This document shows, piece by piece, positions 1 through 10,800 of a stretch of 64,000 nucleotides of DNA. The DNA comes from Sphingomonas pseudosanguinis (GTDB lineage Bacteria; Pseudomonadota; Alphaproteobacteria; Sphingomonadales; Sphingomonadaceae), in the NCBI RefSeq assembly GCF_014196255.1, contig NZ_JACIDH010000007.1, forward strand, positions 1-64,000. The letters are read 5' to 3'. A model generated the notes under the pieces. The model worked only from the letters and a program-made list of their open reading frames with translations. It made no database searches and was not told where the DNA came from. The translations under genes were made by a program, and so were the position numbers. The first letter of the stretch is position 1. Each line of letters opens with the position of its first letter.

Positions 1-114
1 GACATGCTGGCCCGCTTCAACCGACGAACCAAGCGCGCCTCCAAGACCCAGCACATGCTCGAGGTCACCCTCGACATCTTCCTCGCCAGAAAACGATTGC
101 AGAGTCCAAAGTGA
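1..114 (+). pseudogene. Transposase C-terminal fragment, IS1-like (cut by window edge)
   Basis: An open frame enters from the left edge and stops at TGA 112-114, giving 37 residues. The fragment carries a basic LAR-x2-RRT-x3-SK motif and ends in a hydrophobic helix, which resembles the end of IS1-family InsB-type transposases (LAR...SKS...). That match is from memory of the family. Whether the element is intact or a remnant cannot be told, because everything upstream lies outside the window. No terminal inverted repeat could be assigned. It is the only sign of an insertion sequence in the window. Confidence 0.45.
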
Positions 115-412
115 ACACTCCCCCTGCAAGGGGGAGGTGGACGGGGGGTGTCACGGCCGGCGAGAAGGGTCTGCATTGCCCAAACAAGCCCCTCCCCTTC
201 AGGGGAGGGGTTGGGGTGGGGCTTCTCCCCCTGGCGCAGGGCTTGCGGAAGCGCCCCACCCCCGTCCCCTCCCCTGAAGGGGAGGGGTGATTGTGTTTTG
301 AATCATCGCGTTGCCGGTCAGCCCGGCATGGGGAGGGTGCCTTCGCTGGCGGTGACACCCCTCCGTCAGCCCTGCGGGCTGCCGCCTCCCCTTACAGAGG
401 AGGAAGGGACAA
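115..412. repeat. Gene-free stretch with a cluster of GC-rich inverted repeats
   Basis: About 300 bases without a gene. They hold short palindromes of the form CTCCCC-TGCAAG-GGGGAG (near 118-140), CCCCTCCCCTTCAGGGGAGGGG (190-212) and its mirror copy (268-289), then a GTGACACCCCTCCGTCAG block (351-370) with CCTCCCC. The same building blocks recur at about 2400-2532, 23664-23806 and 55327-55437, always between genes. They could act as transcript 3' ends or RNA-stability hairpins for the beta-galactosidase gene that ends at 416. No run of T follows them, so a classical terminator is not evident. Confidence 0.7.
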
Positions 413-415
413 TAT

Positions 416-2269
416 TTACTGCGCCTCGCGCTTGTTGGTGATGTTGCCCCAGATCGGAGCGGTAACCGTGGACACGCGGACCTTGTCGTCCCCGGTCAGG
501 TCGAAGAAGCGGATCTTGTTCACCCCCGCCTGCAACCATGGCGCCGGCGTGAACAGCGTGTGCACCGGTCCGATCGACCAGAAGCGGCCCAGATTATGCT
601 CACCTAGCCACAATTGCCCCTTATGCGCCCCGCGCATGTCGAGATAGGTGTCGCCCGGCCGGTCGACCGTCATCTCGACCTCGTAGAAGCACGGCCCTGA
701 GCAGGGCTCGGCGGTCATCGGCAGCTTGGCGACATCGTCCATCGGCAGGCGGTACATCCGCCAGTCGCGCAGCACGCGGCCGTCCAGGGTCACCGCGCCG
801 GTCAGCCCGGTCTGCTCGGTGCGGATGGCGTGCGAATAGTTCACGCGTCCGGTATTCTCGACGAGGATGTCGATCGTCGCCGGCTTGTCCTGCGGCGTGA
901 TGTCGACCCGCTCCTGCCCCAGCCGCCGGTCGATCGTGCCGATCAGCTTCTGGTCGACATAGACCTGCGCATAGCTGTGCATGTTCTTCAGGACGAGCGC
1001 TCCGCCCTTCCCCGCCGGCAGCGCGACGCGGTAGAGGACATAGCCGTAATTCTGATCGAGTTCCTCGAAGGTCATGGGCAGATCGGCGCGCACCGGCTGC
1101 GGCAGGTTGCGCCAGAGCGAGGCGCTGTGCCGCACGGGCGAGACGGGGAAGCTGACCGCCTTGGTCGCGACGGGCGTCGGCGCGGCGGGCTTGCCCGTCA
1201 CCTCGGCGATCACCGAGGCGAGCAGGCCGTATTTGTAGCGCGGATTGCCCGCCTCATCGAGCGGCGCGTTATAGTCATAGCTGGTCGTGTCGGGATGATA
1301 ATCGGTGCCGGTGTGCGAATCCGCGCCGTTCATCCAGCCGAAGGTGGTGCCGCCATGGAACATGTAGAGCGACACCGAATAGCCGCGCTTGAGCATGAAG
1401 CCGAGTTCCTCGGCCTCCTTCTTGCCATCGGTCTCGTGATGGTCCTCGCCCCATTTGTCGAACCAGCCCGCCCAATATTCGCCGACCATGCGCAAGCCCT
1501 CGGGGCGGAATGCCTCCAGCTTGGCGACCGCGTTCTGCGCCCCGCCCGAGCCGAAATTGACGACCGACGGCACCTCGGGCAGCGAGCCCTTGGCCAGATC
1601 GCCCGCCTGGTTGGAGGTGAACAGCACGCCATCGGCGAGGCCGGCGCGCTGATAGCTGGCCTTCAGCCCCTCCAGATACGCCTTGTCGCTGCCGAACGCG
1701 CCATATTCATTCTCCAGCTGGATCGCGACGATCGGCCCGCCATTGCGCAGCAGCAGCGGCTTCACCTCCTGCCCCAGCCGCGCCAGCCAGCGGTCGACGG
1801 CGGCGGTGTATTTCGGATCGGTCGAGCGCAGCAGCAGCGAGCGATCCTTCAGCAGCCAGGATGGGTAGCCGCCCAGCTCCCACTCCGCACAGACATAGGG
1901 GCCGGGGCGCAGGATGACGTCGAGCCCCTCGGCCTGCGCATCGCGGATGAAGGCAGCGATGTCGTTCTGCCCGGTGAAATCATAGGTGCCGGGGCGCGGC
2001 TCATGCGCGTTCCAGAAGGAATAGGTGGTGATGGTGTTCAGCCCCATCGCCTTGGCCTTGCGCAGCCGGTCGCGCCAATAGGCGCGCGGGATGCGGGTAT
2101 AGTGCATCTCGGCGGAGATGACCTGATAGGGCTTGCCGTCCTTTAGAAAGCCGTTGCCCTGGACGGCGAAGCTGTGCGCCGGCGTCGTCCCTTGCGCCGA
2201 GGCGATCGCCGGCACTAATGCCGATGCCGCCACCATCATTCCCAAAGCCGATCGCATTACCCGCTTCAC
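416..2269 (-). CDS. Secreted beta-galactosidase, glycoside hydrolase family 35
   Basis: The 617-residue protein should remove terminal beta-galactose from oligo- or polysaccharides in the periplasm or outside the cell. A signal peptide is clear (charged start, hydrophobic core, cleavage near ASAQG at about residue 26). The GH35 TIM barrel follows: SFWNAHEP near 84-91, RPGPYVCAEWE near 121-131, the acid/base motif QLENEYG at 184-190 and the nucleophile motif GEYWAGWFD around Glu264. The C-terminal part carries the jelly-roll domains usual in the family. The start is a GTG with AGGAG six bases upstream; an internal ATG four codons later is the alternative. It stands alone on its strand, flanked on both sides by inverted-repeat clusters. 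Confidence 0.93.
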   Translation of the reverse strand: MKRVMRSALGMMVAASALVPAIASAQGTTPAHSFAVQGNGFLKDGKPYQVISAEMHYTRIPRAYWRDRLRKAKAMGLNTITTYSFWNAHEPRPGTYDFTGQNDIAAFIRDAQAEGLDVILRPGPYVCAEWELGGYPSWLLKDRSLLLRSTDPKYTAAVDRWLARLGQEVKPLLLRNGGPIVAIQLENEYGAFGSDKAYLEGLKASYQRAGLADGVLFTSNQAGDLAKGSLPEVPSVVNFGSGGAQNAVAKLEAFRPEGLRMVGEYWAGWFDKWGEDHHETDGKKEAEELGFMLKRGYSVSLYMFHGGTTFGWMNGADSHTGTDYHPDTTSYDYNAPLDEAGNPRYKYGLLASVIAEVTGKPAAPTPVATKAVSFPVSPVRHSASLWRNLPQPVRADLPMTFEELDQNYGYVLYRVALPAGKGGALVLKNMHSYAQVYVDQKLIGTIDRRLGQERVDITPQDKPATIDILVENTGRVNYSHAIRTEQTGLTGAVTLDGRVLRDWRMYRLPMDDVAKLPMTAEPCSGPCFYEVEMTVDRPGDTYLDMRGAHKGQLWLGEHNLGRFWSIGPVHTLFTPAPWLQAGVNKIRFFDLTGDDKVRVSTVTAPIWGNITNKREAQ

Positions 2270-2399
2270 GCGCCTCTCCTGCCCTTTGCCCCCGCCGCCC
2301 CCTTGGCCGGGGTCGCGCGATGATGTCGTCGTTCGGCGGCAAGGTGACAGGCGGAAGCGCGCGCGTCAATTTGTCAGACCTAAAAAGTCGACGAGCACA

Positions 2400-2532
2400 T
2401 CCTCCCCGATACAAGGAGGTGGCAGGCCGTCAGGCCTGACGGAGGGGGGGCTTCAGCACAGGACACCCTTTGCGGCGCCCCCCCCCTCCACCATGCTTAG
2501 CATGGTCCCCCTCCCCGCGCCGGGGAGGATTT
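2400..2532. repeat. Intergenic inverted-repeat cluster
   Basis: Between the beta-galactosidase start and the lipoprotein stop lies a composite element. CCTCCCCG-ATACAAGGAGG is followed by GGCAGGCCGTCAGGCCTGACGGAGGGG, a spacer, and then CCTCCACCATGCTTAGCATGG-TCCCCCTCCCCGCGCCGGGGAGG. The same order of modules is seen again at 23664-23806, with only the spacer and a few bases changed. Each module is itself a small palindrome. The function is unknown; such elements in sphingomonads are probably non-autonomous repeats. Confidence 0.7.
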
Positions 2533-2540
2533 TTAGAAGG

Positions 2541-2903
2541 TCACTGTTCGTTCGTCGGAGCCTCTTCGGGCGCCGCTTCGTCCGACGACGCACGACCGCG
2601 CGTCACGCGCGACGTCATGCCGGTGGCTGAGGCGTCGTCGAGCACCTGCTGGTCGACCGTCCGCTCGGGCGGCGGGGGCGGCAGGGTTTCCTCGACGGCG
2701 TTCATGTCCGCGACCGGTGCGGCCTGGTTTTCCATCGCCGGCATCACGTCTTCGGGCTTCGTCTCGATCACGCCCGTGTCGTTTTCGGTCATCGCGGCCG
2801 GCTGTTCCTCCGGCTCGGAGCGCGAGCAACCGGCCAGCGCCGGCAGCAACAGCCCCGCCGCGACAAGCGCCAGGCCATGGCGGCGATAGGTCTTGATGGT
2901 CAT
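2541..2903 (-). CDS. Small putative lipoprotein, function unknown
   Basis: The 120-residue product starts with a basic n-region, a hydrophobic stretch and a lipobox LAGC (Cys26), so it is probably lipidated and anchored in the envelope. The rest is acidic, rich in Glu, Pro and Ala, with a PPPPPPER segment near residues 75-82 and no recognisable domain; it looks unstructured. It follows the L,D-transpeptidase gene on the same strand with only a 20-base gap. They may therefore be cotranscribed, which would hint at a cell-wall role, but nothing in the protein itself proves this. Confidence 0.72.
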   Translation of the reverse strand: MTIKTYRRHGLALVAAGLLLPALAGCSRSEPEEQPAAMTENDTGVIETKPEDVMPAMENQAAPVADMNAVEETLPPPPPERTVDQQVLDDASATGMTSRVTRGRASSDEAAPEEAPTNEQ

Positions 2904-2923
2904 GGCTTTACCCCTCTTTTCTA

Positions 2924-4471
2924 TTACTTGGTCGACTGCGCGCGCTCGGCCGAGCGTGCCTCGATCTTGCTCGCCAGCTGGCTGTCCCAGCCATAGGGAT
3001 CTTCGCGGAACCCGACCTGCCCGTCATTATTGGCGAAGGCCGTCCAGTAGAGCAGATAGACCGCCACCGGCTCGGCCATGCTGGCGCGTACCGTCTTGCC
3101 CGACGCCAGCGTCGCGTCGACCGCCGCCGGCTGCCATTCGGGCGTGGTCTTCAGCACCCAGTCGGCCAGTTCGGCGGGCTTTTCCAACCGGACGCAGCCA
3201 TGGCTGGCCAGCCGGTCGAACTTCGAAAAGCCCGACTGCGCCGGCGTATCGTGCAGATACACGGCGAAGTCGTTGGGGAAGTCGAACTTGAACCGACCCA
3301 GCGCACTCTTTTCCGAGGATTGCTGGAGGCGCTTGGAGCCGTCGCCATTGTCGATGATGCGGAAGCCCGCGCGCTTCAGATAGCCGGGATTGGCGCGCTC
3401 CTTGGGCCACAATTCCTTGTTTGCGATCGAGCTGGGCACGTTCCACGGCGGATTGAGCACGACACTGTGGATCGAGGACACCAGCATCGGCGTCTCGTTG
3501 CCCGGCCGCCCGGTCACCGCCTTCATCGACATGACGGGATTGTCGCCCTCGAACACGGTCAGCACGGCGGCGGCGATGTTCACCTGCACCCGCTTGGCCT
3601 CCAGCTGCTGGGGCAGCCAGCGCCAGCGCTCCATGTTCGCCATGATCTGGCGGATGCGCTGCGACACGGGCACGTTCAGCGCGGCGATCGTCTGCGACCC
3701 CACCGTGCCGACGGGGTTCAGGCCGTAACGACGCTGGGCACGGCGCACCGCCGCCAGCAGCGGTTCGTCGAAGGTCGCGCCGGTCGCGCTGACCGCCGGG
3801 TCCTCCATCGCGAGGCGCTTGCGCAGTTGGGCGACCAGCGGCCCGCTCGACTGATAGGGGATGGTGGCGTTGGCCGGAAGCGCGGTCCAGCCGCCCGCCT
3901 CCGCCATCGCGCGATAGCGGGCGAGCCCGGCGACCAGCGTGTCGTAACCGGCATAGGGCGGCGGCAGCGATGCGATCCAGTCGGCGATCCGATCCTGCCG
4001 CACCGCGTCGGTAAAGCCGGGCAGCGGGTCATAGGATTGCGGCCGGATACCCCAGTCCTTGGTGAAGTCGGCGGTGTCGAGCCGCCCGACATGCACGGCA
4101 TGCGCATAATCGAGGGCGATGCGCGCGATCGCGTCCGGGGCCATGCCCGACAGGTCGCGCGGCGCGCCCTGTCGCAGGCCGTTGGTCACCTCCCCCTTGG
4201 CGATCAGCGTCGCGAGCTGACGCGCCTGCGCCTCGCTGAGCGTCGGCATCGCCACCGGGGCTGCGATCTGGGTCGGGGTGGCGATCCGGGGCGCGGCGGC
4301 CGGCGCTTGGGCCGCGGGCGGCATGGTCGCCTGCGGTGTCGCGGCGGGTACGGGCACGGGTGGCGGCGACACCTGCGCCATCAGCGGCGTCGCGACGAGC
4401 GATCCGCTCGCCAGCGCGCCGATCCAACGGGTAACCGAACGGCCAGAAACAGGGAAAGGCGATGCGGTCAT
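2924..4471 (-). CDS. L,D-transpeptidase (YkuD family, YcbB/LdtD-like)
   Basis: This envelope enzyme should form 3-3 peptidoglycan cross-links or attach proteins to peptidoglycan. From the ATG at 4471 it has 515 residues: an N-terminal signal/anchor (VTRWIGALASGS... to LMAQ), a Pro/Ala-rich linker, a peptidoglycan-binding-like helical domain (residues ~215-275, with RRYGLNPVGTVG), and the YkuD catalytic domain. The catalytic motif is SHGCVRL with Cys426, preceded by the conserved YLHDTP. This order and size match the long LdtD class rather than short periplasmic Ldts. Frame-compatible upstream starts exist up to 4513; the choice at 4471 is based on the signal sequence and is not certain. Confidence 0.9.
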   Translation of the reverse strand: MTASPFPVSGRSVTRWIGALASGSLVATPLMAQVSPPPVPVPAATPQATMPPAAQAPAAAPRIATPTQIAAPVAMPTLSEAQARQLATLIAKGEVTNGLRQGAPRDLSGMAPDAIARIALDYAHAVHVGRLDTADFTKDWGIRPQSYDPLPGFTDAVRQDRIADWIASLPPPYAGYDTLVAGLARYRAMAEAGGWTALPANATIPYQSSGPLVAQLRKRLAMEDPAVSATGATFDEPLLAAVRRAQRRYGLNPVGTVGSQTIAALNVPVSQRIRQIMANMERWRWLPQQLEAKRVQVNIAAAVLTVFEGDNPVMSMKAVTGRPGNETPMLVSSIHSVVLNPPWNVPSSIANKELWPKERANPGYLKRAGFRIIDNGDGSKRLQQSSEKSALGRFKFDFPNDFAVYLHDTPAQSGFSKFDRLASHGCVRLEKPAELADWVLKTTPEWQPAAVDATLASGKTVRASMAEPVAVYLLYWTAFANNDGQVGFREDPYGWDSQLASKIEARSAERAQSTK

Positions 4472-4825
4472 AATATCAGGATTGCCCCTTCTCGACATGG
4501 TGCCCCTCGGCAAACGCGGCCTATTGCACCATCCTATCCTACGCCAAGCTGAACCGATCGGTCCCGCCCCCGATTAATTTTTTTGCCGGCCGGCCTCTGC
4601 CGGATCGCCCCCGATCCGCTTCCCAAGCGAAGGGTATAATGGGCGTTAACCAACTGAATCAGTTCCGATTGCGGACAGGTAGCATCTCAGGCGCGGCCGA
4701 CCCGGTTAGCATGCCAGCAATGGGAGGAGGTCGTGCGCCCGCACGGCATGACACGGGTTCACGGCCCTTCTCCCGCCGACGCCGACGCGTCGGTCCAGTG
4801 ACATGCGAAAAGGGAGGATCACGCC
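4472..4825. promoter_or_regulatory. Divergent upstream region of the L,D-transpeptidase and giant adhesin genes
   Basis: This stretch of about 350 bases separates two divergent genes, so it should hold both promoters. Visible items are an AT-rich patch TTAATTTTTTT (4573-4584) next to a GCCGGCCGGCC palindrome, a perfect TATAAT at 4635-4640 in the plus direction without a recognisable -35 box, and the strong ribosome site AGGGAGG (4811-4817) eight bases before the adhesin ATG at 4826. No operator was identified. Confidence 0.45.
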
Positions 4826-7800
4826 ATGCAGACCGAGATCATCGCAAAGGCAACCGGCACCACCACGACCACCACCGCCAATGTCATCGATCTCACCACG
4901 CCCAGCGTCGTCCGCCTCGATCTGAACCGCGATCGGGTGGCGAGCATGGAGCGGGACGGCAATGATCTGGTCATCCGCCTGACCGACGGTCAGACCATTC
5001 GCATCGACAACTTCTATGCCGACCAGCGCGGCGTGGGCAGCGACCTGGTGCTGCGCGAGGATAATGGTGGCCAATGGCTGGCCAACCCGAACGCCAGCGG
5101 CGCGGGCCGGTTCACGACGCTGACCAATCTCGACGATCTGCTGGCGGCGCAGGCCGCGCAAGGTGGCGGCTCGTCTTTCGTGCTGCCCGCGATCCTGGGC
5201 CTGGCGGGGGCCGGCGGCCTGATCGCGGCGGTGGCGAGCGGCGGCGATGACGACAATGATTCGCAGACGCCGACCACCCCGCCCGACACCAGCGCCCCGG
5301 CGCGCCCGACCGCGCTGTTCGGCTCGAACGGCGGCGTCGTCACCGGCACCGGCGAGGCGGGCGCGACCGTGCGCGTCATCGGCGGCAACGGCACCGTGCT
5401 GGGCACCGGCACGGTCGGGTCGGACGGCAATTACAGCATCCCGCTCAACCCGCCCCAGACCAACGGCCAGCAGCTGACGGTGACGCAGACCGACGCGGCC
5501 GGCAACGTCTCGCCCACCACCCCGGTCACCGCGCCCGACCTGACCGCACCGAACGTCCCCACCGCCGCGATCAACGGCCAGGGCACGACCATCACCGGCA
5601 CCGGTGAGCCGGGTGCGACCGTCACCGTGCGCAACGCCGCCGGTCAGGTGTTGGGCACCGCCACGGTGGATGCGCAGGGCAATTACAGCCTGACGCTGAC
5701 CACCGCGCAGGCCAATGGCGGCACCCTGACCGTCACCCAGAGCGATGCCGCCGGCAATGTCTCCCCCGCCGCCAGCGTCACCGCGCCCGATCTCACCCCG
5801 CCCGCCGCGCCGACCGCCTCGATCGACGATGAAGGTGCGATCATCGCCGGCACCGGCGAACCCGGCGCGGTCGTCGCGGTGCGCGATGCCGCCGGCGTCG
5901 TGCTGGGGTCCACGACCGTCGATGCGCAGGGCAATTACAGCCTGACGCTCGACGTGCCCCAGGCCAATGGCGAGGCGCTGACCGTCACGCAGAGCGATGC
6001 GGCGGGCAATCCCTCGCCGACCGTGCCGCTGACCGCGCCCGACATCACGCCGCCGGCCGCGCCCACGGTCACGATCGCGGCGGACGGCGTGTCCGTCAGC
6101 GGCACTGGCGAGCCGGGCACCACCCTGACCATCCGTGACGGATCGGGCGCGGTGCTGGGCACGGCGGTCGTCGATGCACAAGGGGCCTATAGCCTGACGC
6201 TCGCCACTCCGCCGGCGAACGGCACGATGCTGATGGCCACGCTGACCGATGCGGCGGGCAATGTCTCGCCCGATGCGACCGTCATCATCTCGGACCTGGA
6301 GGCGCCCACCGCGCCGACCGCGACGATCAACGGCGACGGCACCAGCGTGACCGGCGCGGGCGAGCCCGGCGCGACCGTCAATGTGCGCGACGCGGCGGGC
6401 CAGGTGCTGGGCAGCGCCGTGGTGGCGGCGGACGGCAGCTACACTCTCACCCTCTCGCCCGCTCAGGCCAATGGCGAGACGCTGAGCGTGTCGCAGACCA
6501 ATGCGCAGGGCCTGTCCTCCCCCGCCATCGATCTGCCCGCCCCCGACATCACCGCCCCCGCGATCCCGGTTGCGACGCTGGCCGGTGACGGTGCGACCGT
6601 GACCGGTACGGGCGAACCCGGTGCGACGGTTCGCGTCGTCGGCGCGAACGGCCAGGTGATCGGCACCGCCACTGTGGGCAGCGATGGCAGCTTCACCGTG
6701 CCGCTCAACCCCGCACTGACCAATGGCGAGACGTTGAGCGTCGATCAGGTCGATGGCGCCGGCAACACCTCGCCCGCCGCGACGCTGACCGCCGCCGACA
6801 CGACCGCGCCGACCGCCCCCACCGCCGCGATCGATGGGCAAGGGACCGCCGTCACCGGCACCGGCGAGCCGGGCGCGACCGTGACGGTGCGCGACCCCGC
6901 CGGCCAGGTCATCGGCACGGCGACCGTCGATGCCCAGGGCAATTACACTCTGCCGCTGACCACGCCGCAAACGGCGGGCGGCACCCTGACCGTCACGCAG
7001 AGCGATGCCGCCGGCAACGCCTCCCCCGCCACCAGCATCACCGCCCCCGACACGTCCGTTCCCGACACGACACCGCCGACGGCCCCGGTGGTGACGGTCA
7101 GCGCGGATGGCACCACCCTGACCGGCACCGGCGAGCCCGGTGCGACCGTGCAGGTCACCGACGCCGCCGGCCAGCCGATCGGCACCGCCACGGTGGCGGC
7201 CGATGGCAGCTTCACCATCGCCCTGCCCGCTGGCACCGCCGATGGCCAGTCGTTGAGCATCACCCAGGCCGACGCCGCCGGCAACGTCTCGCCCGCCACC
7301 AGCGCTGCGACCCCTGACCTTGTCGCCCCCGGTGCTCCCACGGCCGCTCTCAGCGCCGACGGCACGGTCGTCACCGGCACCGGCGAGATCGGCGCGACCA
7401 TTCAGGTCACCAATGCCGATGGCCAGTCGGTCGGCACCGCCATTGTCGGCGCTGATGGCCGCTATAGCGCCGCGCTGCCCGCAGGGACGGCGGACGGCCG
7501 TCCGCTGACCGTTACTCAGACCGATGCGGCGGGCAATGTCTCGCCACCGACCACGGCCGTCACGAACGACACCACCGCCCCCGACGCGCCAGTCGCGACG
7601 GTGAGCGCCGATGGCGCAACCCTGACCGGCACCGGTGAGGCCGGTGCGACCATCCGCGTGACCGACGCCAATGGCCAGCCGGTCGCCACCACGACGGCAG
7701 GCCCCGATGGCAGCTTCAGCGTCGCGTTGCCCGCCGGCACTGCCACCGGCCAGTCGCTGAGCGTCACCCAGACCGACGCCGCCGGCAACGTCTCACCCGC

Positions 7801-10800
7801 CACCAGCGCCGTTACCCCAGACCTTGCAGCGCCAGCCGCCCCCACGGCTACCCTCAGTGCCGATGGCGTCACCCTGAGCGGCACCGGTGAGCCGGGTGCG
7901 ACCGTTCAGGTCCGCGGCGCCGATGGCACCGTCCTCGGCACCGCGACGGTGGCCGCCGATGGCAGCTACACCGCCACGCTCAGCGGCGCACAGGCCAACG
8001 GTCAAACGCTGACCGTCACCCAGACCGACGCGGCGGGCAACGCCTCGCCCGCGACGACCATCACCGCGCCCGACACCACCGCACCCGCAGCGCCCGCTGC
8101 GACTGTGAGTGCGGACGGCACCACCCTGACCGGCACCGGCGAACCCGGTGCCACGGTGCAGGTTACCGATGCCGCCGGCCAGCCAGTCGGCTCCACCACG
8201 GTGGGGGCCGATGGCAGCTTTACCATCACCCTGCCCGCTGGCACCGCCGATGGCCAGTCGCTGAGCGTCACCCAGGCCGATGCGGCCGGCAACGTCTCGC
8301 CCGCCACCAGCGCAGCTACCCCTGACCTTGTCGCCCCCGGCGCTCCCACGGCAGCGCTCAGCGCCGATGGCACGGTCGTCACCGGCACCGGTGAGATTGG
8401 CGCGACCGTTCAGGTCACCAATGCCGATGGCCAGCCGGTCGGCACCGCCATTGTCGGCGCTGATGGCCGCTATAGCGCCGCGCTGCCCGCCGGGACGGCG
8501 GATGGCCGTCCGCTGACCGTCACCCAGACCGATGCGGCGGGCAATGTCTCGCCCCCGACCACAGCCGTCACGAACGACACCACCGCCCCCGACGCGCCAG
8601 TCGCGACGGTGAGCGCCGATGGCGCAACCCTGACCGGCACCGGTGAGGCCGGTGCGACCATCCGCGTGACCGACGCCAATGGCCAGCCGGTCGCCACCGC
8701 CACGGTCGCGGCCGATGGCAGCTACAGCGTCGCGCTGCCCGCCGGCACCGCCTCCGGCCAGTCGCTGAGCGTCACCCAGACCGACGCCGCCGGCAACGTC
8801 TCGCCCGCGACCAGCGCGGCGACGCCCGATCTCGTCGCTCCTGGGGCGCCGACCGCCACGCTCAACGCCGATGGTTCGATCCTGACCGGCACCGGCGAGC
8901 CGGGCGCGACCGTGAAGGTCACCGATGCCAATGGCCAGCCGATCGGCACCGCCACGGTGGCCGCCGATGGCAGCTACACCATCGCGCTGCCCGCCGGCAC
9001 TGCCACCGGCCAATCGCTGAGCGTCACCCAGGCCGACGCCGCCGGCAACGTCTCGCCCGCAACTGATGCGGTCACCCCCGACCTCGCCGCGCCCAGTGCG
9101 CCAACGGCAACGCTGGGTGCCGATGGCATCACTGTCTCCGGTACCGGCGAACCCGGTGCCACGCTCGAAATCCGTGCGGCCGATGGCACGCTGCTCGGCA
9201 CGACGACGGTGACGGGCGACGGCAGCTACAGCGCGACGCTGAGCGGTGCGCAGGCCAATGGCGAGACGCTGACCGTCACCCAGACCGATGCGGGCGGCAA
9301 CGCCTCGCCCGCCACGACCATCACCGCCCCCGATACGACCGCGCCCACCGCTCCGGCGGCGACGGTCAGCGCAGACGGGACCACCCTGACCGGCACCGGC
9401 GAGCCCGGCGCGACCGTTCAGGTCAATGACGCCAATGGCCAGCCGATCGGCACCGCCACGGTGGCGGCCGATGGCAGCTATAGCCTCGCGCTGCCCGCTG
9501 GTACGGCGGATGGCCAGGCGCTGAGCGTGACCCAGACCGATGCCGCTGGCAACACATCCCCCGCGACCAGCGCAGCGACGCCCGACCTCGTCGCGCCCGG
9601 CGCACCGACGCTGACCGTCGCGACCGATGGCACGAGCGTATCGGGCACGGGCGAGGCCGGCGCGACGGTCGAGATCCGTGCGGCGGACGGCACCCTGCTC
9701 GGCTCGGCGGTCGTCGCGGCGGATGGCAGCTATAGCGCGACGCTGACCCCCGCACAGGCCAATGGCGAGGCGCTGACCGCGACGCAGACCGACGCGGCCG
9801 GAAACATCTCGCCGGTCGCGACTGCCACCGCGCCCGACATCACCGCCCCCGCCGCGCCGATCGTGACGCTGGCGGCCGATGGCGCCTCGGTGTTCGGCAA
9901 TGGCGAACCCGGCGCGACCGTCCGGATCGTCGATGCCAATGGCACGCTGCTCGGCACCGGCGTGGTCGGTGCGGACAGCAGCTTCACCCTGACGCTGACC
10001 CCGCCCCAGGTGAACGGCCAGACGCTGAGCGCGACGCAGACCGATGCGGCGGGCAATATCTCGCCCGTGAGCACGGTCGGCGCGCCCGACGTGATCGCCC
10101 CCGACGCGCCGGTCGCGACCGTCTCGGTCGACGGCACGGCCGTCACCGGCACCGGCGAGCCCTTCGCCACCGTCACCATCCGCGCCGCCGACGGCACGGT
10201 GCTGGGTACCGCCGTGGTCGCGGCGGACGGTAGCTTCTCCGCAGCCCTCACGCCGGCGCAGGCGGATGGCGAGACGCTGTCGATCGATCAGACCGATCGT
10301 GGCGGCAACACCTCGCCCGAAGCGACGCTGACCGCCCCCGACATCACCGCCCCCACCGGGCTGGTCGCGGCGATCAGCGGCGATGGCAGCATCGTGACCG
10401 GCACCGGCGAGGCGGGCGCGACCGTGACCGTCCGCGATGCGAACGGCGTGACCTTGGGCACGGGGGTGGTCGCCGCCAACGGCACCTATAGCGTCACCCT
10501 GACGCCGCCCCAAATCGACTCCGAGCCGCTAAGCGTCGTGCAGGCCGATGTGGCCGGCAACGTCTCGGCCCCCGTGGCGCTGACCGCGCCCGACCTGACC
10601 GCCCCGCTCGCCCCCACCGGATCGGTGATCGACGGCGGCGCGACGCTGGCGGGCACGGGTGAGGCGGGTGCCACCGTCACGGTGCGCAGCCCCGACGGTA
10701 CGGTGCTGGGCACCGCCATCGTCGCGGCGGACGGCAGCTTCGCGGTGCCGCTGACCCCGGCGCAGGCCAATGGCGAGACGGTGCAGTTCAGCCAGGCCGA

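Noticed and set aside
830-2146. Antisense frame of 438 codons within the beta-galactosidase gene
   Set aside because: Low-complexity Arg/Asp/Ile-rich translation opposite a well-supported GH35 gene; no ribosome site or family match.
4635-4640. TATAAT as the adhesin promoter
   Set aside because: The -10 box is perfect but the sequence 17 bases upstream is unlike TTGACA, so it is only noted in the region entry.
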